Origin: Defluviitaleaceae bacterium
Lineage (GTDB): Bacteria > Bacillota > Clostridia > Lachnospirales > WQUN01
Assembly (NCBI GenBank): GCA_009780185.1
Contig: WRAN01000014.1
Location: 1-64,000, forward strand
Direction: 5' to 3'
Length of the DNA stretch: 64,000 nt
In this document: in pieces, positions 42,639 to 51,471 of the stretch
How positions within the stretch are numbered: position 1 is the stretch's first letter
Layout of the letters: each line of letters begins with the position of its first letter
Translations under genes and position numbers: made by a program
The notes under the pieces: generated by a model
Seen by the model: the letters and a program-made list of their open reading frames with translations, nothing else
The model's database searches: none
Told to the model about the DNA's origin: nothing

Positions 42639-44084
42639 TCATCTTTGCTCTTTTTCCTTACGCAGTTCTTCTACAGTTTTGGTGTGTAGACGGGCGGCGC
42701 CATGTGTTTCGCGGGTCGGCAGTAGATTTCCTGATAAGCGTTTTTTGGCATCTATTATGGCTTTAGCATATTGAGGTAGTAGTGGTTCGCAAGCTACAAG
42801 CATTTCATCCACCATTTGATCTATTTCCGGTGGGGTACATACAGCTCCAGTTAAAGGGTCTAGCATCATGGCTTGGCGCAGCAGGTGTATATTACCTGTT
42901 ACGGCCGCTTCTACAGATAGACGCTGTACCCACACACTTTGGGAACATATTGCGGCACAGCCTAAAGGCAATTCCCCTATACGCGGGATAGATATTCCAT
43001 TATGGTCTACATAGCCGGGGACTTCAATTACACATTCATCTGGCAGGTTGGTTATGGTACCGTTGTTCATTACATTAAAATGGCCTCGGTATACCCGGCC
43101 TGTTTCTAGGCCTTCTATAATGTAGGAGCCATGTTCCTGGCTTCTTATGGCTTCAATATATTCTTTTGGAGGTTCTAAAAGCCATACAGGGAAGTCTTCC
43201 TCAAACCAATTGCGGCCTTCTGTACATACTCGCAGGTAACCGCCAGTTTCGCCGTTTATCCAAGTTCCCAGGTCAATCCAGTTAATGATTTCCTCCGGGC
43301 GCTTACGATACCAGGCTACATATTCGGATAGATGGCCATTGGATTCGGTGGAGTAATAGCCGAAACGACGAAGCATGTCTATTCTTACTTTTTCAGTCTT
43401 AGATAGTTCTGGGTTGCCTTCATAGGCTTCTAATAATTTTCCTGTTAGGTCTTCCCCTTTATGCTTTATAGAGATATACCAGGTTTGGTGGTTGATTCCG
43501 GCACAGATTATATCTACTTCTTTTGGATCCAGGTTTAGAGCCGCGGCTATTTGGTTATGGCCTGCCTGCACCCCATGGCATAAGCCTACAGTGTTCACTC
43601 CTCCGTATTTATTGGCTGCCCAGGTCATCATGGCGTTGGGGTTTGCGTAGTTTAAAAGTAGTGCGCCAGGCTGACTCACCTCCCTGATATCCTTGCAAAA
43701 ATCTAGCATTGCGGCTATCCCGCGCTGGCCATACATAATGCCTCCGGCGCATAGGGTATCCCCTACGCATTGGTCAATGCCGTATTTTAGTGGGATTTCT
43801 ATATCACTTTCAAAGGCTTCCAGCATCCCTATGCGTACGCAGTTAATTATATATTTTGCGTCTTTTAAGGCTTCGCGGCGGTTTGTAGTTGAACTAATTC
43901 TTGTGCGAATGCCGTTTGCCTCCAAGTCCCGTTGGCATAGCTGGGTTACCATGTCTAGGTTTTGCTGGTTGATGTCTGTGAAGGCTATTTCTATATTACG
44001 GAATTGCGTCACTGTCATAATGTCTGTAAGGAGGGTACGGGTGAAGCCAACGCTTCCCGCCCCTATAAACGCGATTTTAAACAT
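42639..44084 (-). CDS. glycoside hydrolase family 4, alpha-galactosidase/glucuronidase type
   Basis: A 481-residue GH4 enzyme. The N-terminal NAD-binding loop is FIGAGSVGFTRTLLTDI. The metal-binding Cys-His motif appears as GLCHGVQAGHNQI, followed by GINHQTW. The CHxVQ type of motif is found in alpha-galactosidase (MelA) and alpha-glucuronidase members, not in phospho-glucosidases. These use NAD and Mn by a redox-elimination mechanism. No transporter is adjacent, so the substrate is open. It starts within the end of the CopZ-like gene (8-base overlap). Confidence 0.85.
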   Translation of the reverse strand: MFKIAFIGAGSVGFTRTLLTDIMTVTQFRNIEIAFTDINQQNLDMVTQLCQRDLEANGIRTRISSTTNRREALKDAKYIINCVRIGMLEAFESDIEIPLKYGIDQCVGDTLCAGGIMYGQRGIAAMLDFCKDIREVSQPGALLLNYANPNAMMTWAANKYGGVNTVGLCHGVQAGHNQIAAALNLDPKEVDIICAGINHQTWYISIKHKGEDLTGKLLEAYEGNPELSKTEKVRIDMLRRFGYYSTESNGHLSEYVAWYRKRPEEIINWIDLGTWINGETGGYLRVCTEGRNWFEEDFPVWLLEPPKEYIEAIRSQEHGSYIIEGLETGRVYRGHFNVMNNGTITNLPDECVIEVPGYVDHNGISIPRIGELPLGCAAICSQSVWVQRLSVEAAVTGNIHLLRQAMMLDPLTGAVCTPPEIDQMVDEMLVACEPLLPQYAKAIIDAKKRLSGNLLPTRETHGAARLHTKTVEELRKEKEQR

Positions 44085-44277
44085 AGTATCCCAGCTCCTT
44101 TATTTCGGATTTTATTTGTTCTTGATTGACTACTTGGGGGTCGAATGTAACTTCTACGATGTTCTTTTTTGCAGATGCATTTGCGTTTTTTACTCCCAAA
44201 TCCTCTAATGCGTTTTTTACTGCCTTTTCGCAGTGGGCGCAGGACATTCCTGTTACTTCCAAAATGATTCTTTCCAT
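44077..44277 (-). CDS. heavy-metal-associated domain protein, CopZ-like
   Basis: A 66-residue ferredoxin-like HMA domain with the metal site GMSCAHC (MxCxxC) at residues 10-16. It resembles copper chaperone CopZ, which hands Cu(I) to CopA. No copper ATPase or CsoR is present here. The downstream GH4 start overlaps its stop, so both share a transcript, which is an odd partnership. The metal has not been shown; copper is the family default. Confidence 0.88.
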   Translation of the reverse strand: MERIILEVTGMSCAHCEKAVKNALEDLGVKNANASAKKNIVEVTFDPQVVNQEQIKSEIKELGYYV

Positions 44278-44341
44278 TTAACATCATTCCTTTTCATGTT
44301 TGTGATGATTTTACCATATATTGATACAAGGAGTTGATTAT

Positions 44342-45301
44342 ATGGATAAATTAAGCCCCGCTGTCATGGATGCCTTTAGAATATATAACCGAGGCATTAA
44401 AAAAGAAAAAGGCCACTACCTATGCACTGCGGAAGATGGCCCGATTAAGGTACATATTACATATGAATCAATTGAGGCCATTAGGATGCAGCATGTCATT
44501 AAAGAGCAATTGGCAGAATCAGGGTTCCCCTGGACAGACCGATATAAGCTTACCAGGGCAGCGAAACCCTACATAATAATTGGAAGAGAGACATATGTAG
44601 CTACAGACTACCCTGGGGCCAGTGAAACAGATTTTGAAAACGAAGCTCAGGTACTGCAAGCCGTTAGATCCCTTGCCTTTTTTCATAACGCGGCTAAGGG
44701 TGTAAAAGGTATTGCGGCATCCTCACCTTTACCGGATATTTTTATCCGCCAAATTTTCGAACTAAGCCAGGCAGGGAAGCAAGCCCGCAAAGGCTCTCGC
44801 ATGTCTGATTTCGATGTGCTATTTATTAAGCACGCCCCAAAAGCACGAGAGATTATGGAAGATGCAGTGGCCAGGCTAGCTAAAACTGATTACGCAGGTC
44901 ATTACACAAATGCCATCCAAAAGGGCAGACTCTGCCACAATTTATTGAAAGAGGAAAACCTACTGGCTGGGGACGAGTCCACTTACATAATAAACTTTTC
45001 CGGGGCCACTATTGACCTTCAAATAAACGACCTAGCAGCCCTAATACGCCGCTACGCTCTACGCAGCAGCAGACTTATCCCTGTAAGCAGACTTATTGAA
45101 GAGTATGCCGCCATACATCCCCTACCCCAAGACTCGACTGATATTCTATATGCTCAGCTAATTTTCCCATGGTCATTTATGAAACTAACAACCCAGTATT
45201 ATTCAAAAAAACGCAACTGGACCCCCAATGGCCTTATAAACCGCATGGAAACCCTGCTGGCCGAGCTAGAAAGTTATGAAAAATATATCCTTTTCCAGTA
45301 A
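44342..45301 (+). CDS. CotS-like spore coat protein, probable pseudokinase
   Basis: A 319-residue protein with the aminoglycoside phosphotransferase-like fold found in CotS/YsxE coat proteins. N-terminal DAFRIYNRGIKKEKGHYLC and the late segments ITYESIEAIRMQH and YIIIGRETYVATDYPG fit the family. The catalytic loop reads CHNLLKEENLL, so the usual HxD aspartate is Leu, and the metal-binding loop reads IINFSGATIDL where Asp is expected. It is therefore likely inactive as a kinase. ATG at 44342 has AAGGAG. Divergent from copZ, monocistronic. Confidence 0.75.
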   Translation: MDKLSPAVMDAFRIYNRGIKKEKGHYLCTAEDGPIKVHITYESIEAIRMQHVIKEQLAESGFPWTDRYKLTRAAKPYIIIGRETYVATDYPGASETDFENEAQVLQAVRSLAFFHNAAKGVKGIAASSPLPDIFIRQIFELSQAGKQARKGSRMSDFDVLFIKHAPKAREIMEDAVARLAKTDYAGHYTNAIQKGRLCHNLLKEENLLAGDESTYIINFSGATIDLQINDLAALIRRYALRSSRLIPVSRLIEEYAAIHPLPQDSTDILYAQLIFPWSFMKLTTQYYSKKRNWTPNGLINRMETLLAELESYEKYILFQ

Positions 45302-45318
45302 AAATTGCAATTTTTACT
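45297..45318 (+). promoter_or_regulatory. perfect palindrome upstream of xylulokinase
   Basis: A perfect 22-bp palindrome made of AGTAAAAATTG followed by its reverse complement overlaps the stop codon of the CotS-like gene. It ends about 45 bases before the xylulokinase start, with a TATATT -10-like box in between. It is suitable as a repressor operator or as a weak terminator hairpin. Confidence 0.5.
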
Positions 45319-45363
45319 ATCCCCCAGTATACTGCACTCTATATTGTAAAAAAGGGTGATAAG

Positions 45364-46857
45364 ATGATAACAGTAGGTATAGACATAGGCACTTCCGCAG
45401 TAAAATTGCTGGCAATGGATAAAGACGGCAATATACTCCGCACAGTGTCCCGTGAATATCCACTATATATGTACAGTGACGGACGCAGCTCACAAGAACC
45501 TAGCGACTGGTGGAATAAAACCGTAGATGGTTTAAAAGAGCTTACTCAGGGTTTAGAACCTGCCTCCGCAGTAAGCTTTAGCGGCCAAATGCACGGCCTT
45601 GTAGCTCTGGATGAGGACGACAATGTACTAAGACGTGCCATACTGTGGAATGATCAGCGCACAGGAGCTCAGTGCGACTATCTCAATAACACGATAGGCA
45701 AAGAGAAATTACTGGATAATGCCGCCAATATAGCCCTTACAGGCTTTACCGCCCCTAAAATCCTGTGGATGCGAGATAATGAGCCGGAGCTTTTTGCAAA
45801 AATAAGCAAGGTTATGCTCCCCAAAGACTACATCGCATATAAACTTACCAATGTATTCGCCACAGACTATTCGGACGCTTCCGGCACATTATTGTTGGAT
45901 ATAGCAAAAAAAGATTGGTCAGACAGCTTATTGGAAATAATGGGATTAACCCGTAAGCAAGTCCCGACTCTATATCATTCCTATGAATCAATAGGAACAG
46001 TAACACCACAGGCTGCAAAGGAAACCGGCCTGCCTGAAACCTGTAAAGTTGTAATCGGCGGCGGCGACCAAGCTGTTGGTGCAATCGGTACAGGTACCGT
46101 TAAGTCTGGGACATGCTCTGTTTCCCTTGGTACATCTGGGGTGCTGTTTGTTGCTGCGGACGAGTTTGCTGTGGATAAAGGGCCATCTGCGATACACTCC
46201 TTCTGTCATGCCACAGGGCAGTATCACCTTATGGGTGTAACCCTAGCTGCTGCCGGCTCTGCAAAATGGTGGTATGAAGAGGTGCTAAGCACCCAGGATT
46301 ATGAAAAAGAACAAGAAACCATGGCCGCAAACCTAGGCAAAAACACCGTCTACTACCTACCCTACCTATCAGGAGAGCGCACGCCACATAATAGCCCTCT
46401 AGCCCGCGGTGCCTTCGTTGGTATGAGTATGACCACAACTAGAAGTGACATGACCCAGGCCGTAATGGAAGGTGTTGCCTTTAGCCTTAGGGATATCCTT
46501 ACACGAGTAAAGGAATTGGGTCATACAGTAACTACTGCAAGGATTATAGGTGGCGGAGCCAAAAGCCCAGTGTGGTGCCAGATGATAGCCAATGTACTAG
46601 GTTTAAAGGTAGAGAAAATAAATGCATCCGAAGGACCCGCCTTTGGCGCGGCTATACTAGCAATGGTAGGAGCCGGAGCATACCCCACAGTGGAAGAAGC
46701 ATGTGGTAATCTAATTCAGGCTACAGATGTATTCACCCCTAATCCTGTGACCATCAATCAGTACAATATGCACCATTCAATCTATGCCGATTTATATGTA
46801 TCACTTAAAAAAACATATAGTGAAATTGATGTAGTCAAGACCGCTCTAGGTTTATAA
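45364..46857 (+). CDS. xylB: xylulokinase
   Basis: A 497-residue FGGY-family kinase. N-terminal GIDIGTSAVKLLAMD, substrate-binding SFSGQMHGLV, catalytic Asp in VIGGGDQAVGAIGTG and the ATP site RIIGGGAKSPVWCQMIA are all present. It phosphorylates D-xylulose to xylulose 5-phosphate. No xylose isomerase or transporter is beside it, so it probably serves pentose use from elsewhere in the genome. Confidence 0.93.
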   Translation: MITVGIDIGTSAVKLLAMDKDGNILRTVSREYPLYMYSDGRSSQEPSDWWNKTVDGLKELTQGLEPASAVSFSGQMHGLVALDEDDNVLRRAILWNDQRTGAQCDYLNNTIGKEKLLDNAANIALTGFTAPKILWMRDNEPELFAKISKVMLPKDYIAYKLTNVFATDYSDASGTLLLDIAKKDWSDSLLEIMGLTRKQVPTLYHSYESIGTVTPQAAKETGLPETCKVVIGGGDQAVGAIGTGTVKSGTCSVSLGTSGVLFVAADEFAVDKGPSAIHSFCHATGQYHLMGVTLAAAGSAKWWYEEVLSTQDYEKEQETMAANLGKNTVYYLPYLSGERTPHNSPLARGAFVGMSMTTTRSDMTQAVMEGVAFSLRDILTRVKELGHTVTTARIIGGGAKSPVWCQMIANVLGLKVEKINASEGPAFGAAILAMVGAGAYPTVEEACGNLIQATDVFTPNPVTINQYNMHHSIYADLYVSLKKTYSEIDVVKTALGL

Positions 46858-46935
46858 TTTTTTAATAAAATGATAAGCCTTTACCCAAAAAAACAATCCA
46901 TATTGATTTTATAAAGGCAATACGAAAGGCGAGAT

Positions 46936-49029
46936 ATGAACGATAATAAGAATAACCGCAACGACCCACCCCCATCCCCTCCAAGCAGGATACCAAGCGG
47001 CCTGACCATGGTAGCCATAGCCATAGGCATTGTGTTTTTATTAAACATGTTTATTAGTGCTATCGCAGGCAGCGGAATGGAGCGCATTACCTATAATGAA
47101 TTTCTGGATTTCTTGGAAGCCGGAAGAGTAATGGAAGTGGAAGTCCAGCCCGACAGGTTGGAAATCGTATTATCTCCTGAAGAGGAGGAAGATGAAGAAG
47201 CAGACTATGAAAACAATAGTGAAGACGGCGAAATCACTGAAACCGAGGACAATTACAACGGCGAGCTAGAAGAGTCTGGGGACGAAGAAATCGTAGCTGC
47301 TGATACTGAAGAATATGCAGATGAATCAGAAGAAACCCCACCCCCCAGAGGTCTACTAGACCAATTAATGAGGGGTGCGGCTGCGCGCGTCCAAGAACCT
47401 GCCCCGCCGGAGCCGATAACCGTCTACACAGGCAGAATGTACGATCCCGATCTGATAAACCGCCTGATTTACCATGATGTAGAGCACTCCGCGTCGATTC
47501 CTACAGTAAGCTGGATTTCCATAATCATTTTCCAACTGCTGCCATTCGTCCTAATCATTGGTGTATTCATACTATTTAGACGCACAATGAGCGGTATGAT
47601 GGGTGGTAAAGGCGGCATCATGGGCATAGGCCAAAGCAACGCCAAGGTATATATGGAAAGAAAAACTGGCATCACCTTCGACGATGTAGCCGGCCAAGAA
47701 GAAGCCAAGGAAAGCCTTACAGAAATTGTAGACTTCCTACACAACCCAGATAAGTACACAGCAATTGGTGCAAAACAACCCAAGGGTGCGCTTCTGGTAG
47801 GCCCCCCAGGTACAGGCAAAACCCTTCTCGCTAAAGCAGTAGCCGGAGAGGCCAGTGTAGTGTTCTTCTCCCTAAGCGGCTCAGACTTTGTTGAGATGTT
47901 TGTAGGGGTTGGCGCATCCCGTGTTCGTGATTTGTTTAAACAAGCCAGCCAGCAAGCACCATGTATCATTTTCATTGACGAAATAGACGCTATAGGAAAA
48001 AGCCGTGACAATCAAATGGGTTCCAATGATGAGCGAGAACAGACCCTTAACCAGCTGTTAGCTGAAATGGACGGTTTCGATTCCTCCAAAGGCGTTGTAA
48101 TCCTTGGCGCAACCAATAGGCCGGAAATTCTGGACAAGGCGCTACTGCGCCCAGGCCGCTTTGATCGCCGTATCAACGTAGAACTTCCAGACCTAAAAGG
48201 CCGTGAAGATATACTAAAAGTTCATGCAAAGAAAGTGAAAATGGGCGCTCATGTAGACCTACGAAAAATAGCAATGACCACCCCTGGTGCCGCAGGTGCC
48301 GACCTTGCCAATATGATAAACGAAGCAGCCTTAACAGCAGTGCGTATGAACCGCAAAGAAGTCCACCAAGAAGACCTGATGGAAGCAGTAGAAGTAGTAA
48401 TAGCCGGTAAGGAAAAGAAAGACCGGATAATGACAGAAAAAGAAAAGCGTATAGTCGCCTATCACGAGGTAGGTCATGCCCTGGCCTGTGCCCTGCAAAA
48501 AGACGCAAAACCCGTAGAAAAGATATCTATAATCCCCCGCACCAAAGGGGCGCTGGGCTATGTGCTTAACGTGCCTGAAGAAGAACGCTTCATGCACACC
48601 AAAGATGAGCTATTGGCAGAAATAGTTGTATTAATGGCAGGCCGCGCAGCAGAGCAAGTACACTTTGGCATACAATCCACCGGCGCATCCAACGATATAG
48701 AAAAAGCCACAAGGATGGCTCGCTCTATGGTGAGTATGTATGGTATGAGCGAACGATTTGGTATGATGGGACTAGAAAGTATACAAAACCGTTATCTGGA
48801 TGGAAGAGCTGTGCTTAACGTCTCAGATAAAACCGGAGCGGAGTTGGATGAAGAAGTCAGCGACATATTAAAGCTCTGCTATCAAAATGCGGTAAATCTA
48901 TTGACCACTAATGAAGCAAAGCTTAAAGATATCGCAGAAGTATTATTTGCTAGAGAAACCCTTACAGGGGACGAGTTTATGGAGCTGTACACAAAAATAG
49001 AAACACCTCCGCCCACTACGTTATTCTAA
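46936..49029 (+). CDS. ftsH: ATP-dependent zinc metalloprotease FtsH
   Basis: A 697-residue membrane AAA protease. Two membrane helices (about 25-45 and 195-215) flank the extracytoplasmic domain. The AAA module shows [30 protein letters not shown] and the second region of homology [20 protein letters not shown]. The zinc motif is HEVGH (usually HEAGH). The extracytoplasmic domain is enlarged by an acidic stretch of about 75 residues (about 80-155) rich in Glu and Asp. It degrades membrane and short-lived regulatory proteins. Confidence 0.95.
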   Translation: MNDNKNNRNDPPPSPPSRIPSGLTMVAIAIGIVFLLNMFISAIAGSGMERITYNEFLDFLEAGRVMEVEVQPDRLEIVLSPEEEEDEEADYENNSEDGEITETEDNYNGELEESGDEEIVAADTEEYADESEETPPPRGLLDQLMRGAAARVQEPAPPEPITVYTGRMYDPDLINRLIYHDVEHSASIPTVSWISIIIFQLLPFVLIIGVFILFRRTMSGMMGGKGGIMGIGQSNAKVYMERKTGITFDDVAGQEEAKESLTEIVDFLHNPDKYTAIGAKQPKGALLVGPPGTGKTLLAKAVAGEASVVFFSLSGSDFVEMFVGVGASRVRDLFKQASQQAPCIIFIDEIDAIGKSRDNQMGSNDEREQTLNQLLAEMDGFDSSKGVVILGATNRPEILDKALLRPGRFDRRINVELPDLKGREDILKVHAKKVKMGAHVDLRKIAMTTPGAAGADLANMINEAALTAVRMNRKEVHQEDLMEAVEVVIAGKEKKDRIMTEKEKRIVAYHEVGHALACALQKDAKPVEKISIIPRTKGALGYVLNVPEEERFMHTKDELLAEIVVLMAGRAAEQVHFGIQSTGASNDIEKATRMARSMVSMYGMSERFGMMGLESIQNRYLDGRAVLNVSDKTGAELDEEVSDILKLCYQNAVNLLTTNEAKLKDIAEVLFARETLTGDEFMELYTKIETPPPTTLF

Positions 49030-49043
49030 GATAAAGTTATAAG

Positions 49044-49097
49044 GCCTATGTGTAATATTTGGGTAAGCTCTCCTAAATATTACACGTAGGCTTTTTT
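49044..49097 (+). terminator. terminator of ftsH
   Basis: GCCTATGTGTAATATTT pairs with AAATATTACACGTAGGC with one mismatch, followed by seven T. A classical strong terminator directly behind the ftsH stop. Confidence 0.92.
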
Positions 49098-49204
49098 TAT
49101 TAGCAAGATAAAATTGAGTTTATTCGTAATTGTAAATAACAAAGCAATATTACATCGAGGAAAGGTATAATCCCAGGCAACATTCATTATACTTACCTCA
49201 TAAC

Positions 49205-49646
49205 GGTTCGCACCCGCGTACCTGCCTACCCATAGGAGGGGTTAATATGAAACAGAAAAAAGGATTTTTAGCATTTTTACTCAGCGCAGTAATACTTTGG
49301 TTATTATCGGTAATACCACTGCCGTTTATGAATATTCGATTTGAAGGCAGGACTTGGTTTACTATTTTACTCGTTGCAGTGGTACTTGGGATTATTAATT
49401 TTGTCCTTGTGGCCTTTGTCAGAGGGTTATTCAAAAAGAGCACTGAAGGATTTATGTTTGTGGTGACATTAGTGGTTGATGCTGCTGCTCTTTGGCTTAC
49501 AGCACGGATTGTATCCAATTTCCATATCGGGTTCTTCCCAACGGCGATTATTGCTGCTGCTATACTTGCCTTTGCATGTACCGCGGCGGGATTAGTGAAA
49601 GAATAAGAATTTATAGCATAATAACAGTAGTTACGCGGGTGCAAAC
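49205..49646. repeat. inverted repeats flanking the holin-like gene
   Basis: GTTCGCACCCGCGTA (49206-49220) and TACGCGGGTGCAAAC (49632-49646) are inverted copies with one mismatch. They lie on either side of the small holin-like gene about 410 bases apart. They could be ends of a small mobile cassette, or an extended leader-trailer pairing. No transposase is seen. Confidence 0.5.
49247..49606 (+). CDS. phage-holin-4-type membrane protein
   Basis: A 119-residue protein with four membrane helices (about 8-28, 34-58, 65-88, 93-115), fitting the holin family 4 / superfamily IV pattern often found as single chromosomal genes in Firmicutes. These are not proven lysis proteins. There is no endolysin or phage gene nearby. 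AGGAGGGG lies upstream of the ATG. It is bounded by inverted repeats and a terminator, so it is a monocistronic unit. Confidence 0.7.
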   Translation: MKQKKGFLAFLLSAVILWLLSVIPLPFMNIRFEGRTWFTILLVAVVLGIINFVLVAFVRGLFKKSTEGFMFVVTLVVDAAALWLTARIVSNFHIGFFPTAIIAAAILAFACTAAGLVKE

Positions 49647-49682
49647 TTTATTTTATGAAACATTCAAAACTATAACCCATTT

Positions 49683-49710
49683 TACCCCCAATCGGGGGTA
49701 TTTTATTTTA
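49683..49710 (+). terminator. terminator after the holin-like gene
   Basis: ACCCCC AAT CGGGGG T hairpin followed by TTTTATTTTA. Short but GC-pure stem, plausible intrinsic terminator. Confidence 0.8.
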
Positions 49711-49720
49711 TAGCAATTCA

Positions 49721-49778
49721 GAAGCTGTATTCAACTTCGACAATGACGCATTTGCGCGGCGGAATTGAATACAGCTTC
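49721..49778. repeat. perfect 14-bp inverted repeat upstream of MFS gene
   Basis: GAAGCTGTATTCAA (49721-49734) and TTGAATACAGCTTC (49765-49778) pair perfectly around a 30-base loop. It precedes the MFS gene promoter region by about 50 bases and could be a regulatory site or a remnant of a small repeat. Confidence 0.5.
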
Positions 49779-49828
49779 TTAGATAAATATGTTATAATTC
49801 GCCAAAATAAATTATAGGGAGCGCAATC

Positions 49829-51157
49829 ATGGAAACTACCGAAAAACCAAAACGGTCTTGGATTCCCTTCAAGAAAGGCTTGACCAACGAGGAGTTTAGC
49901 TGGGTGCTGTATGACTGGGCCAGCCAGTCTTATGTAATGGTAGTAATGACAGTAATTTTTTCCATGTTTTTTATCGAAGCTGCCGGGCGGCATGGTGTAG
50001 ACAGCACCGAGGCAACGGCCTACATTGCCTTTAGCAACACCATTGGGATGATTATTATCGGCTTACTTGCCCCGATAATCGGAACATTATCCGGTTACAA
50101 AGGCAAGAAGAAACTGCTATTCACCCTTTTTGCTGTCATGGGGCTTTTGGGGACTTTTGGTCTGGCCTTTATTCCAGAACAACTGTGGCCTGTTATCTTA
50201 GTTATATTTATTTTTTCGTCAATCGGATATGCGGGCAATACGAAAATATACGATGCGTTCCTCATTGATGTAACAGACAACAAACGAATGAATTGGATTT
50301 CCAGTTTAGGCTTTGCCTTTGGATACATTGGCGGGGCACTGCCATTTATTCTATGTATTCCTCTGGTGCTATTAGTGGAAATGAGCGTAATTGATATGGA
50401 TATTATGCTTGCATATCGATTGGCCTTTATCATCGCTGTAGTGTGGTGGCTTGCCTTTATGGGACCATTCTTTAAAAATGTGCATCAAAAATATGGCAAC
50501 GAGCAAGAGCCGCAATATGTACGAAAAAGCTTCGTACGTATATGGACTACATTTAAAGAAATTGCCACTCAGAAGCATATACTTATCTTCTTAGTTGCGT
50601 TCTTTCTCTATAGTGACGGTGTTGGGTCTATAATTCGTATGGCAATAGCCTACGGCACAGATATTGGTCTTAGTGCTATTACTTTACTTATGGTGCTTCT
50701 GGTGACTCAGTTTGTAGCTATGCCTTTTGCGGTGCTTTACGGTAAGCTATCCCAGAAGCTGGGTGCAAAATTCATGATATATGTGGCTATATTCACATAT
50801 TGCGTAGTTTGTGTAATTGCACTATTTATGAACCCGGCAAGGGACATTGCCACACTGACGTTTATGTTCTGGGCGCTGGCGATGCTGGTTGGTACCGCCC
50901 AAGGGGGCATACAAGCTTTATCCCGCGCATACTTCGGCAGGATTATCCCCAAAGAAAAATCCAACGAGTATTTCGGTTTTTATAATGTGTGCAGCCGTTT
51001 TGCATCGGTGCTAGGTACCGCGATCTTTGGTGTGATTGCGCTACTTACAGGACAATCACATTATGGTATCGCAGGGATTGCCATACTGTTTGTGGCTGCG
51101 GCGATTATTTTCAAGTTTGTACCCAGTGATAAACCAGGCGTTGGGACAATAGAATGA
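49829..51157 (+). CDS. UMF1-type MFS transporter
   Basis: A 442-residue transporter with about twelve membrane helices. The N-terminal EEFSWVLYDWASQSYVMVV and the loop RNISAFGIALGYIG-like FAFGYIGGALPFI are typical of the UMF1/Atg22-like branch of the major facilitator superfamily (the conserved YDWA stretch is clear). The substrate is unknown; related proteins may export amino acids or other small metabolites. Its stop overlaps the next start by four bases, indicating one operon with the pyrophosphohydrolase-like gene. Confidence 0.85.
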   Translation: METTEKPKRSWIPFKKGLTNEEFSWVLYDWASQSYVMVVMTVIFSMFFIEAAGRHGVDSTEATAYIAFSNTIGMIIIGLLAPIIGTLSGYKGKKKLLFTLFAVMGLLGTFGLAFIPEQLWPVILVIFIFSSIGYAGNTKIYDAFLIDVTDNKRMNWISSLGFAFGYIGGALPFILCIPLVLLVEMSVIDMDIMLAYRLAFIIAVVWWLAFMGPFFKNVHQKYGNEQEPQYVRKSFVRIWTTFKEIATQKHILIFLVAFFLYSDGVGSIIRMAIAYGTDIGLSAITLLMVLLVTQFVAMPFAVLYGKLSQKLGAKFMIYVAIFTYCVVCVIALFMNPARDIATLTFMFWALAMLVGTAQGGIQALSRAYFGRIIPKEKSNEYFGFYNVCSRFASVLGTAIFGVIALLTGQSHYGIAGIAILFVAAAIIFKFVPSDKPGVGTIE

Positions 51158-51468
51158 CAGCCGTATACGGAAAGCTTATTCGTGACAATATCCCTGAAAT
51201 AATTATTAAGCAAGGAAAAACACCGATTATAAGAACCCTCTCAAGAGATGAATACATCTACCATCTTAAAATAAAGCTGCTAGAGGAAGTAAATGAATAC
51301 ATCACATGCAGCAATATTGAAGAGATATGCGATATCTATGAGGTTATAGACGCGATTAAAAAGACCGAGGGCTATTTAGATGCCGATATTGAAGCTGTAA
51401 AAACCGCAAAAGCAATAAAAAATGGGAAATTCGATAAACGTCTATTCCTTGAAAAAGTGGAGGTATAA
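51154..51468 (+). CDS. all-alpha NTP pyrophosphohydrolase-like protein
   Basis: A 104-residue small helical protein. The start (YGKLIRDNIPEII) and KLLEEVNEYITCSNIEEICD followed by IYEVIDA match the MazG/HisE-like phosphoribosyl-ATP pyrophosphohydrolase superfamily, with Glu-rich metal-binding helices. Such orphan proteins are thought to clean up aberrant nucleotides. ATGA overlap with the MFS gene means coupled translation. Confidence 0.75.
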   Translation: MTAVYGKLIRDNIPEIIIKQGKTPIIRTLSRDEYIYHLKIKLLEEVNEYITCSNIEEICDIYEVIDAIKKTEGYLDADIEAVKTAKAIKNGKFDKRLFLEKVEV

Positions 51469-51471
51469 GAT

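Noticed and set aside
49195-49245. tRNA T-arm-like GGTTCGCACCC
   Set aside because: No acceptor stem, anticodon arm or CCA around it. It is part of the inverted repeat instead.
49247-49606. Prophage remnant
   Set aside because: Only a single holin-like membrane gene; no other phage gene, integrase or attachment site nearby.
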